Positions 50,171 to 61,062 of a stretch of DNA of 64,000 nucleotides are shown here, one piece after another. The notes beneath the pieces were generated by a model. That model saw only the letters and a program-made list of their open reading frames with translations. It did no database searches and was not told where the DNA came from. Source of the DNA: Anabas testudineus (lineage: Eukaryota; Chordata; Actinopteri; Anabantiformes; Anabantidae); NCBI RefSeq assembly GCF_900324465.2, contig NC_046619.1, positions 17,630,637 through 17,694,636 of the forward strand, in the 5' to 3' direction. Positions within the stretch are counted from its first letter, which is position 1. The number at the start of each line of letters is the position of its first letter. The position numbers and the translations under genes are program-made.

Positions 50171-50999
50171 AAAAAAATAAAGTTAATACTGTTTGTCTTT
50201 GCAAGTGAAAAATTATGTTTTTTTATGTATACTAACTGCTGGAATTATGTTACTTTCGTACAACACAGAAAAAAACACCTCCCAAATCTTAACAATGTTT
50301 CCTGTTGACCTGAATAGGGAAACAAGCTGTTGATCTGATGCTTCAAACAAGTTGGAAACAGAAATTGCAACATGGACTTGAATGTCTTACATTAAATATT
50401 AATGAATAAGTCACACATGGCTGCAGGATTTTCCAGCATTACTTGTATTTGCTAATGTTGCCTTGTTGAAAAAACATGACTTGATGTTTCTTTTATTCTG
50501 TAAAAGATGGGAGTGCATTTTAAATTTGTTAAAGTTTAAATGAAGAAAAGGGATAGTGTCAGAAATGTCATTGTTATGAAAAACTGCATTAAAAAAACAT
50601 GAACAAAACTTGAATGTTAGCATGGTACTAATTGAGTTAGTCCTTTAAGCAATTTTTTTCTTTTAACATAACATTCAATGTTAATTATTTTTGTCAAATA
50701 TTATGAATGTACTAACTGTTGCTTTCCTAACTTTTGAGAATAAATATGCAATAAGATCTGTTCCAGTGTATCACACAGTAACAACTCCAGCTACTTCATT
50801 ATATACTGGAAATTGAAGGCTTTCATACTGGCTGACTCAATAGAAAGACTAAAGTTAAATTAATTACAATATTTACCTTAAGCAAAGACCATGAATCCCT
50901 AATAAATATATTTTTATTAAAATAAATCATGCTGTAAATTGTTTTAGTTTTACTTGACTCCATATGCACCAATCAGGTCCATTAGTTGAACTAAATGTT

Positions 51000-51190
51000 C
51001 AGCTGTTTCTTGTTGCACCTGTTTTCTCACTAAATATCCTGTTGAAGGTCAAAGTCAGGGTTCTTCTGTATAAACAGTCTGAGTGGTTAGTTAAATAACC
51101 AGTTGTAGACTATGAATATCTCAGTGTAGCTGATGCCTGCAGCTTTACACATTGCTTTCAATGCAAAGTGCTGTGAAACTAGAACAAAAC
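51000..51190 (+). repeat. Recurrent intergenic block, copy upstream of N13
   Basis: Shows aatatcctgttgaagg, cttctgtataaacagtctgagtgg and caaagtgctgtgaaac in the same order as the blocks near 4,830 and 36,130, though more diverged. Confidence 0.45.
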
Positions 51191-51589
51191 TGAGGTTCAC
51201 CCCAGTTTACAGAGAAACATGTAGACAAATATATCCTGAACCACGTATTTGACTGCTGTCCCTTAAATGCTCAAAACTGCAAAATACGTCTTCAGTTTCT
51301 ACATGTTTGACAAGTTAATTGAGATTTTATCATCACATCAATTAATTTTGAGTTCACACATTTGTGCTGACATAACCCGTGATATATGTATTATTTCTGT
51401 GTTAGGGCAAAACACAGTCCATTGACAGATATTACTAGCAAAATTCAAACTACAAATGGGTGTATGTTCAGTACACATACTTTAGGAAGTAAGCAAATTT
51501 AAGTTAATTTAATTTAAGTATTATAAGTGGCTGTTTTTAGTTATCATTAATGTAGTTTGTCGAGTGACTTTACTGGGAAACACTTTGTT

Positions 51590-51985
51590 CTCAGAGTGCA
51601 GGTCCACTTGTCCAGATGTGGAATGGGAGACAGAGCTTTAAGCTATCAAGCTTCTCTCCTTTACCTAATAAAATTTCACTGTGCATGTCATTATTTTTGT
51701 CTTTTGTCTCTCCTGTAGTTGTTTTTCCTTTTCTCTCAATCCAGGTACTGGTCTTACCAACCTGCAGAGTGTTTCTCCTGCTTCTTGTTGTTTCTTGTTG
51801 CCTGCTGTTCTTTTCCCTCTCCTCTTTCTACTCACCCCAACTGGTTGAGGCAGATGGCCGCCCACATTGAGCCTGGTTCTGCCCTCTAGAGGTTTCTTCC
51901 TCTAAAAGGCACTTTTCCCTCTCCACTTTCACCTAGTGCTTGCTCAAGTGGGGTTGTAAGGTGCACTATATACAGTAATTCTGTA
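51590..51985 (+). mobile_element. L2/Rex1-type LINE fragment, copy D
   Basis: Plus-strand fragment. It has decayed reverse-transcriptase C-terminus (MWNGRQSFKLSSFSPL), then the 3' UTR with ggcagatggccgcccac and tgcttgctcaagtggggt. The 3' tail is missing. Confidence 0.75.
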
Positions 51986-52309
51986 TACACTTATATTTGT
52001 AACTCACTGACTTCATTAATTTGTAATGGAAACTGTAGGCTGACATATTTAGTACATGTTTGCCCTTTTCCTAGTTTATATAAAGTACAGTATGTTACAC
52101 ATGCTGCTTTCAATAAATGGTGAAGTGAAAGAACATTACAATCATTACAGATAAAACTAGTGCTCACATAAGATAAACAAAACAAACTGAAATAAACCTT
52201 GCATGCTAGGTGAAACTGAATTACACTGAATGTCTCAAAGTAGCAGGGTTACTTAAAATGACAATGATTTCCTAAATTTAGGGGGGGAAGTGCGTTTTCA
52301 GCATTTCAG

Positions 52310-52314
52310 CCAAT
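52310..52314 (+). promoter_or_regulatory. CCAAT box of N13
   Basis: ccaat in atttcagccaatcagtttcc, 95 bp upstream of the ATG. Confidence 0.6.
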
Positions 52315-52408
52315 CAGTTTCCACTTTGTAGACTTTGATGTTCAAGAGAGTAAACCTTCATTTGGGTAGGAAGGCATCAGTTGTGCGTGAGAAGGGTGCA
52401 TTAACACA

Positions 52409-54761
52409 ATGACTGGACAGCTGGGTGCTTTGATTCTTCTTAGTACAGTCTGTAAGTACAACTTTTAGTCTATCTATACTAATGTATATGTTATATGTAC
52501 ATGTATGTAATATGTTTATATTGAACCATGCTAATGTATAGCCATGACAGATTATATATCTTTTTTTCAGCCCTGATCCACCCCACAGAGGTTCGTCAGC
52601 AGATCGCTTTTGTTGTGGCTGAAATTGGTGGAAATGTTACATTGCGATGTCCAATGTCTGAGAAGGGAGGCAATTTCTTCCATTGGTATAAGCAGTCTCC
52701 TGGGTACATGATCCAAACTGTTGCTGCACGAACTTATAATGAACAAAAACTTTATGGGGAATTTAACAATCCACGTTTCACAGTCACAGAGTCGGAGTCT
52801 CAGTATTTTCTTACAATCAGAAACGTCACCAAAGAGGATGAAGCAACTTACTCCTGTCAAACTGGAACAGCATATTCACAAACCTTTGCTAATAGCACCT
52901 ACCTGGCTGTGAACGGTAATGTTTGTTATTTTTCATATATCCATGTCCTTCAGTCATACTTTTCATAATTTAAATAATTGAATTTCTTTTATGGCTTTTT
53001 TTATTGAATTGTGCAGAACAGAATCAGCAGAAATCTGTCCATGTGAAACGATGTCCGCAGACTGATTCAGTCCAACCAGGTGACATAGTGAATCTCCAGT
53101 GTTCACTTCTCTTCAATGACAAAGAAAATAAAGTCCAGTTTGGTGAACACAATGTGTACTGGTTCAGACCAGGATCAGGAGGATCCCACCCAAGCCTCAT
53201 TTACACTCACAGGAACAGAAGTAACGAAGAAGAGGAAAGGAGCTGTGTTTACAGTTTGTCCAAAACTATTCAGAACTCTTCTAATACTGGGACTTACTAC
53301 TGTGCTGTGGTCACGTGTGGAGAGATCTTCTTTGGTGAAGGAACGAATGTCAAGACAAGTATGTTCAAAAATCTCTCGTAATAATATATCTAAACTATTA
53401 AAAGTAAAAGAAAAATTAAATTAAATTAAATCAAATTAGATTTAGGTTAGGTTTTGAGGAGAACTCTATTAATGCAACAGTGCTTCCGACATATATAGTA
53501 ACTACACTACCTTGAATGAGAAAATTAATTTCATTTTTGAGTTTCTCAACAACCTTGGAGTTTTTCCTAAGATTGTCCTATGTAGTCATTGAAAGATGTG
53601 TATAAATTAGGTTTCTTGAAATTCCAGGATCTAACCCGGACCAAGTTGTGATAGTACTCGGAGTGCTGCTGGCCTGTTGTGCGACAGTGACTGCTGCTCT
53701 TACTTTCTGTGTAATTCGAATGTCAGTTTGTGAACATTGCAAAGGTAGGTTCATTTAATAAAATTATATTTTTAAGTTAAGAATCAAGTGCTATTTTTTT
53801 TTTTACTTTAACTTGTTCATGTCTGCCAAAAAGAAAGAAAAAAAAAAACATTTGCGTTTATATTTTTAAAAATGTGTATTTTTAGGTAGTAATTTCTTTT
53901 ACAATTGCCAAATGTTAAAAGCAATGAGAGAAGCAATGAAATGTAAAATTAGTAAAATCCTTAACTGTAGTTAAAAACTGATGAGAAGTGAAGACGGTCC
54001 TACCTAAAACTATGCAAGCCAGGATCCACGACTGTGAGAACAGGTAAGGGTCTGTGTAACTGAGTGCACATGCTGACTTCTGGAGAGCAAAACTTGTTAA
54101 TGATGTGGCTTAACAGTGTACTATCATAATTATATTCAGTTACATTCATAAATAACCAAAAAAAAAAAAAAAAAAAAAAAACAAAAAAAAGAAAATCTAC
54201 ATGTACAGTAACAAAGTCAAAATTCAGACCGACATTCATTTTAGTAAATGCAACTGTAAATCAAAGAACTTAAACTATGACCAAACAATGGTGGTTGGTT
54301 TTTGTTAACAGGAGCAATGAGCACCACATTGAATTCTGCCCATGACCAATCGCCAGTGGATCAATCAACAGACCTGGTAAATATACTTCAAATTAATCAG
54401 CTAGGTACAGTATAGTGCTGTTGAATGTTGCTCAATGATAGACTGACATCTAATTTCTTACATCTAATGTGTCACAGGTTGTAATGTGTGATTTTTAATC
54501 AAACCCTTACTTTTAGTGAGATTTTACTCAGTAGCCCATGAGTAGATACCAAGGCCTTCGGGTACATGTGTATATTTTGCTCTTTCACAGTACTAATGTT
54601 TAAAATTAGAGGCATTAATACACTATTATTTTCAGGATGGTGATGCAGAAACAGCAAACTATGCGACACTGGATTTCAATACGAAGAAAGTGAAAAAAGG
54701 GAAAAGGAAGAGAGAGTCTCCAGAGGAGTGTGTTTACTCTGCTGTCAGATTATCTGGATAG
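52409..54761 (+). CDS. N13: NITR-family receptor, type C, intact
   Basis: Exons: leader 52409-52451, V 52571-52915, I 53017-53358, TM 53628-53744, linker 54312-54376, tail 54636-54761; 345 aa. The leader is MTGQLGALILLSTV. V has VTLRCPMSEKGG, FFHWYKQSPG and EATYSC. I has VNLQC, VYWFRPGSGG and CAVVTCGEIFFGEGT, with the same loss of the Cys before VYWF as N12. TM is VVIVLGVLLACCATVTAALT, followed by SVCEHCKG. The tail has ANYATL (YxxL, Ala at -2) and CVYSAV (YxxV), separated by a very basic KKVKKGKRKR stretch. The pair N12/N13 is a recent duplication; N13 keeps the tail that N12 has lost. A possible polyadenylation signal AATAAA lies at 54,956. Confidence 0.82.
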
Positions 54762-56063
54762 AGTAGCGGAAAGCACACTACCTTCAATGTGGGAGGCTGG
54801 GGTTCAATTCCCGGCTGCCATGGTTGTAAATCGTTTTGGTTCATTGTTTCTCTAACTAAAATATATCAAGAAAGGAAATTCAGTGGCCACAAATTATATA
54901 TCCATTTATAACATAAGTCACCTTGTCAAAGGTATATGACGTTTTCATGATCAGCAATAAATACTGTAAAATAATGTGGATAAATAGTTATTTTAAGCAA
55001 AAACAATGGAGCAAAACTGATCCAGATTAAGTCTGCTGTGCAAACATCAGTTCTCCGATTATGACATACAGCTTGTTAGCTTAATGTTTTGTAGGAAACA
55101 AAAGTCTGTATACTGTCCATTATTATTATTTTTTTATTATATTTATTTTTTTGTAAAATTTCTGCAAAATCTCGAATTTTAAGAATTCCAATGTTCTTTA
55201 TGTGGTGTTTCACACATTAACATAAACTACTGTGGAATACAGTATTTTCTAAATATAATACTACTTCAGGTGTAGTTTAAGCACAACCTAGCATTTAAAC
55301 GCAACAGGTAGCTTTGTTTAACACCCACACATCGCTTGTTTTAACCTATTTATATAACCAAAGCCACCCTCCTTCACATTACGCGCCTGGTTAAAGTTTT
55401 TTCAGAAACACTGAACAACTGTGTAAACAAAGCAATTTAGTTGGGAACGGGCGTAGAAATATGGTAAACATACCATTTTGACATGTCATGTTTGTCACGT
55501 GACACAGAAGTTTTCTGTGTGAACGTCCTGTCCTTTGTTGTGCCACCTGTCCACCCCAAACTTTGAGGGTTTTTGTTCACCAAAATGACAACAATGCAGC
55601 ATCTGTTGACAGATTGTCATAACAGCAGTATAGATTTGTCATAGAGAAAAAGACCAAGCCCATTTTAAAATGTTTTAATACAACAATACATTTGTGTGAT
55701 TGAACATCAACAATAGTAAAACGTGACATGCATAAACAGTTTTATATGTACACAGACTAATTTTCAAGGCTTGCTTGTGGTCAGTGTTTCTTAATAAAGA
55801 TAACCCCATTAACATGATAGGCCCTGTTTTTTTTTTTATTTTGACTGCAGTAGTATTTCTTATAATGCATTTCTAACCAGCACCAGAACTTCCCAGTTAA
55901 GTTTTACATAAACAGAACAAAAATACATTGATTTGACTGGATGTACCAATTCTAAAAATGAAAAGAACAGATTTGACTTGTGGCCCCATGTAAAATGTTG
56001 ATTTCAAACTCAGTAACATCAGCTTGCAAATAGGACACTGATCTCAGATGGCTCAGTGCTTAA
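54762..56063. other. Intergenic region between N13 and N14 (convergent 3' ends)
   Basis: No gene seen. The stretch 54,775-54,828 contains ggttcaattcccggctgcca, resembling a tRNA B box and 3' end, so it may be a tRNA-derived fragment or SINE piece; no complete cloverleaf was found. Confidence 0.35.
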
Positions 56064-57985
56064 CTAATTCAATCCAAAAGCTTTGACAGCAGCATAGATC
56101 CTCTCTCTGTCCACTGCCTTTGGATCTCTCACTCCACCACTGCCGGTTTTGAGCATGGTAAAGACAGCAGTTGAATAAATCCATGTGTCCTTATCTCTCT
56201 GAGGAAATGTATTAATTTTGATTAAAGGACGCATTTTATGAAATAACAATTATCAGTGAAAATGCTTTTTTGAAATATGTTTTAAAAAAAACAACAAAAA
56301 AAAAGATCTTACCTTCAAATTTGCTTTTGCAACATTTCTTTGCAAGGAAACAGCGGCTGCAATATAAAAAAAAATTAATAAAACCACCAAACTGCGCTGC
56401 TTTTATTGTCACAATAAACCTAATGAAATTATCACTGACTTATTAATGTGTGATATAAGATACATTTTATTACCATTGCAACAATCACATTTGTTCTCCT
56501 TTGTGGCATAAACAAACAATGATATAGAGACCAAAGTTATAACCAAGACAGCACAAAGTAGAAGCAGAATTATGTTATCTTTTAAAACACCAAAGATGCC
56601 TGGTGACAAACTGGTTTCTGAAACATAAAAAGGAACAAACAATCAAAATTAAAAGTTACGAAGTGTCGGTCATTTCAAAGTCAAACTAAGAATAATAATA
56701 AATACTTTAGTGACCCATTTGGAGAAATTGCAGTTGAACAGGTGCCAGACAGTGAATGTCAGCACAACTAGGGGGTTTCAGGGTCTTGTCCAAGGACACC
56801 TCAGCAAGTAGTATGCAGAACACATTTTAAATGTTTCAATTTGAGTAAAAACACTTAAAATAACTTAAGGGGACAATTAAAGGAGACAAATAATTAAACA
56901 AAATACATGTACATTTACCTTGAATGTCCAATTTAGTCCCTTGTCCAAAAATTATTTCTCCACATGTGGCCACAGCACAGTAATAAGTCCCAGCATCAGA
57001 GGAGCTGACATTCTTAGAGAAGCGATGAACACAGCTCTTCACAGAGTCAGATCTCTTCTCACATTCATCATTTCCACCAGTGTAGATGATGTTTGAATGA
57101 GATTCATCTGATCCAGCTCTGAACCAGTACACACTGTGATCTCCTGGACACGTCTTGTTCTTAATGACAGAGAAGACTGAACACTGAAGAGTCACTGAGT
57201 CTCCTGGACGGACTGGATCAGAGACTGTCGGCCACTGAACAACAGTATACCTTGACGTTCTTTTACTGTTTTCTATAAATATAGAAGAGTAGAAATAATA
57301 AAAATATTATTATATATTTATTTCATTTATCAGGACTGAGTTCAAACATATGTACAAATACCAAACAGTCATAATGTCTTTGTGAATTAGATGTGTGTAC
57401 TACCTTTTAAATCCAAATACGAGCCACTCCACTGATCCTTACTCCAAGTACTGACTGCACAGTGATATATGGCCTCATCCGATTCAACTGTCGTCAAAAT
57501 TGTCAGAGTGCTTTTTGTTTGGGTATGGTTTACATGGAATCGCGAGTGACTAAATCCTTTTTCAAATACAGGATCTGTAGTAGCTTTCATCAGTGTAGTA
57601 ATTAATGTGAGAGTATCACCAGTGCTCTGTTTGTACCACTTCACTCGTGTATTGCTGTACTCCGCATCAGGGAAAAAACACTTGAAAGTCACAGGATCAC
57701 CCAGTTGGACTGTGGTCACTGAGATCAGTGCATCTGAATTAAAATACAAGAGAGAATATAAAATTTGTTTTACAAAACAATCAGAATATAATCATTTAAT
57801 TATGGATGACAGTGAATGGAAGACAGAAAAAAGCATTTATGACGTAATAGTTATAATAATAACTAATATTCACAATTTCATGTTATAAATGTAGTTTACA
57901 TGTGCTACAATAAATACCAGTGTTTGAGAGAGAGAAAGCACTTACCTCCTTGATGAAGAAGCAGTGTAATCCAGAAAAGAATCAT
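56064..57985 (-). CDS. N14: NITR-family receptor, type B, intact
   Basis: Exons: leader 57946-57985, V 57404-57733, I 56919-57272, TM 56474-56617, linker 56313-56356, tail 56064-56198; 348 aa. The leader starts MILFWITLLLHQ. V has VTTVQLGDPVTFKC, VKWYKQSTGD and DEAIYHC. I has VVQWPTVSDPV, VYWFRAGSDE and CAVATCGEIIFGQGT. TM is NIILLLLCAVLVITLVSISL, followed by KCDCC. The tail has WIYSTA (tyrosine kept, +3 Ala) and ERIYAAVKAFGLN, so one YxxV. It is more diverged from the left array than those genes are from each other. I see no exact CCAAT at the usual distance, only cacttggttac near 58,040. Confidence 0.82.
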
Positions 57986-60900
57986 CTCAGCGAGGTGACA
58001 GGGTGGCTGTGATGGGTCAAACTGTCTCATACATCCACTTGGTTACAAGTAGACAAGTTTCTAAAGTACATTTCCTGTCACTCTGTTCTTATGCAACTTT
58101 TTGACATCTGAGGTTTTGTGGTGTTGTTCAATACCAGAAAACAATGCCAAACTGCTCATCTGTACCTTTAAAAAACACATTACTGGGCAGATTGTTTCTA
58201 AGGTGGTTTCTGTAGCATAAAAACGAAATTAAAACTCTTGGTGTTCGTGAATATTTACACAGTACATGACATAATGCAGTTTGCCGCATCAGGAAAACAT
58301 ATCTACCACGTCTAGCTGTTTTCAACTCTATCTTTGGGTTTTCAGTGACCTACATGACACCACATAACATTCATCACTATCACTTAAGGTTTAGAAAGAT
58401 GGTCAGTGTGTGTAAAGCCTACCAAAGGCTTCAAAGTGTGTGTGTGAAGTCACTCATGCAGTATAGTTTTGTAGAAATGTAATTCTTAGATGTTTGGGAA
58501 AAAAATGCTGCTTGTGCAAAACTCAGGTAATCAGATTTCTGAGGGTGAACTTTTCTAAATGGCTCTTTATAAGAGCAAATGTGCAGGACAAAGGTTGTGG
58601 ACGCTCGCCGCTCTACTAAATTTAGCAAAGAAGTGCAGATGGATGAAAAATATTACACACAGTGATGCTGCTTCATTTTTAAATAAAGTCAAACCCAAAA
58701 TCAAAAACAAACAAACAAAAAAAAAACAACCAAAAGTGTTATATTAGCATTTGGTAGATAACTGGCAAACTAAACCGCTGAAGGCCTGGAAGACAAAATA
58801 ATAACTGTTATAGATGAGCAAAAATTTGTATCCATGGTGAGGAAGATTTAGTCAAGTCGATGACATTTCAGGAGACAGAAAAACCTCATGATCCAAATCG
58901 TAAAACATCACCTGTCCGAACGGGCGAAGCAAGTTTAAAGAATGAGCATGTTTGGATGCTAATGTATCGCTGGTGTTGATGATCTGGCTGCTGATAAAAG
59001 TAGCAAGGCAAAGTTTAAGGCTATGGACTTCATATTATAGACAGATAATGACCCAAAACATAAAAAAGAAAGCAACCAAAGAGTTGATGTGCGGAAATAT
59101 TCTTCACAGGCCAAGTTAATCAGCTGATATCAACTCAGAACATTTAACTTATTCAAGACAAAACTGAAGGCAGAAAGAGCTACAAACAAGTAGCACCTGA
59201 AGGCAGCTGCAGTAATGGCCTAACAATGCTTCTCTTGGGACAACACTCAACATTTGTTGGTAAAAGCCTTAGGATCCAGATGTAAGGATAGTCAATCATT
59301 GCAAATAATTTATTCATATAAGTGTTCAAGACAATCTTTAGGTTTGCAGTTACATTGGTTTGTTCCATTATTTATAAACTCCCAAAATGAAAATGAAATG
59401 AAATGAAAAGTATTTCACATTCAACAAGGTGTTGTACAGTGGTTAAAACTCATCGTTGTTCCAGTATTCATGAAACTGTCTGCATGTGAAGCTAAAGCCA
59501 AAACTACTGTAACTTCACTGCCTCAAATCAAATCGTCTTTTCCTGTGATCTGAATTTCACTCATAAAAAATGGTCTTTAAAAAAAACGGAAAAGACTGGT
59601 CATGAGCACTGTTAGTGAGTATAATGGTTTGTAGACAGGATTCTTTGTATCACAGTATGATGAGAGGAAACGGCTGCATGGGTAAAGTAGGACACAAGCA
59701 CATTGCACCTGTTTTAAGTCGCTATCATTTTCTGAGAAACCAACCTTGAAGAGATGCTCCAATCTGTTATTGCGGTTTCCAAATCATCTGAAATAAGTGT
59801 GTGCAACTGACCAATCAGATCAGTTGGTTTAGTAAAGCTTTTGTGGTAAATGTGTCGCATTGTCAAACAATCAAGTGGTTTCACCTTTTTGTGCTCTCAA
59901 CACACAAACAGCATCAGATCTCTCTTAGAAGGGACCACACCCCTGTGTTTTCAAAATGTCTCAGTGCACCAAGAAATGCACTGAACCACAAGTAGAACAT
60001 GTTCAAAGCTTAAAACAGCAAATTGTTTCAATTATTTTAGAACAGGCGACCTCTTGTGGCTGTGTGGTACTTTGTCATACACTAAGTCTGAGCTTGACAC
60101 CAGACTGAACTGAACTGCACCGCATTTTTCTACAGTCAGTGTTTTAACCACAATGGCATTTATCCTTATTCTTAATAAAGTAGAGTTGCCTACATTTTGT
60201 CCCTAGATCAGAAACTGCAGGTGGATCATTTTTGAAAGTGAATTAACCGAGAAGCATTTTAAAAAACCAGACTAGAGTTTATTAAACCACAAAAAACAGA
60301 GTTCTTATTTTAGAAACAATGGCTTTTTTAGCAGTGGTAATGTGGTGAAATAGAAGACACTGATACTAAATGGAGAACATGAGCTGTTGCATTTTACAGG
60401 CTGAGGAACGCTTTTGTTCATCGGTCTGTTCTGTTACTGCATCAACTGTTGGTGTTCATTCATTGTTGGGTGTTATTTGTTTTACAGTATTTGTGAGGGT
60501 TTGAAATGAAAGATAATGAAAATAAAGTTTATCTCATCTCTCATCTCAAAAGGCAATAATTCAGTGATATTGGGGCCACAGTGCATCTGATTTTATGTTC
60601 ACATTGTTAACCATTCTGTGAGGCTGTTTAGGCGTAAAATGTGGCTCTTGCTGAGTTTCATTACACAACATTTGTATGAATAAATGAGAATTTAAACAAA
60701 CATTTTGCTAATATTACAGTAAGCACAATGAAAAAGACTTGACTGTTGTCCTGAAGGAGACAGTGGTCTTAAAATGTAATTTGGACTTTGAACAAATCAA
60801 AAAAAAAAAAAAAAAAAAAGTGTCTATTAATTATTAAACAAACTATTATTAAATGAATTAGTCTTCAACAGAGACATCGACCCTGCTATGATACGTGCTG

Positions 60901-61062
60901 CTATTGAAACACCATCAGCTGGTAACAAATTCCTTGTAATCCTACATGTATAAATGGACAATTAATATAATTCTTATTCCAATATGCTGCTAAAAATCTC
61001 CCACATTTTATACAATACAGACATTAAACAAACATGTCTTAGAATCTCTAGTCCATATGTTG
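57986..61062. other. Intergenic region between N14 and N15
   Basis: No gene seen in 3 kb. It holds a possible dispersed repeat near 58,490-58,640 (see 45,690), poly-A tracts (58,700; 60,800-60,820) and short ATGAA-type simple repeats near 59,390. The small open frames here have no family features. Confidence 0.45.

Noticed and set aside
47711-52860. 97-residue minus-strand open frames opposite the V exons of N12 and N13
   Set aside because: They are antisense shadows; the plus-strand frame has the Ig cysteines, the Trp and the splice sites.
54151-54190. Long A tract as the tail of a processed pseudogene or SINE
   Set aside because: No gene-like or SINE body precedes it on either strand and no target duplication was seen; it is a simple repeat inside the N13 intron.
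54775-54828. Complete tRNA gene downstream of N13
   Set aside because: Only a B-box-like ggttcaattccc and a 3' end resembling a tRNA are visible; the 5' half does not form the acceptor and D stems, so at most a tRNA-derived fragment.
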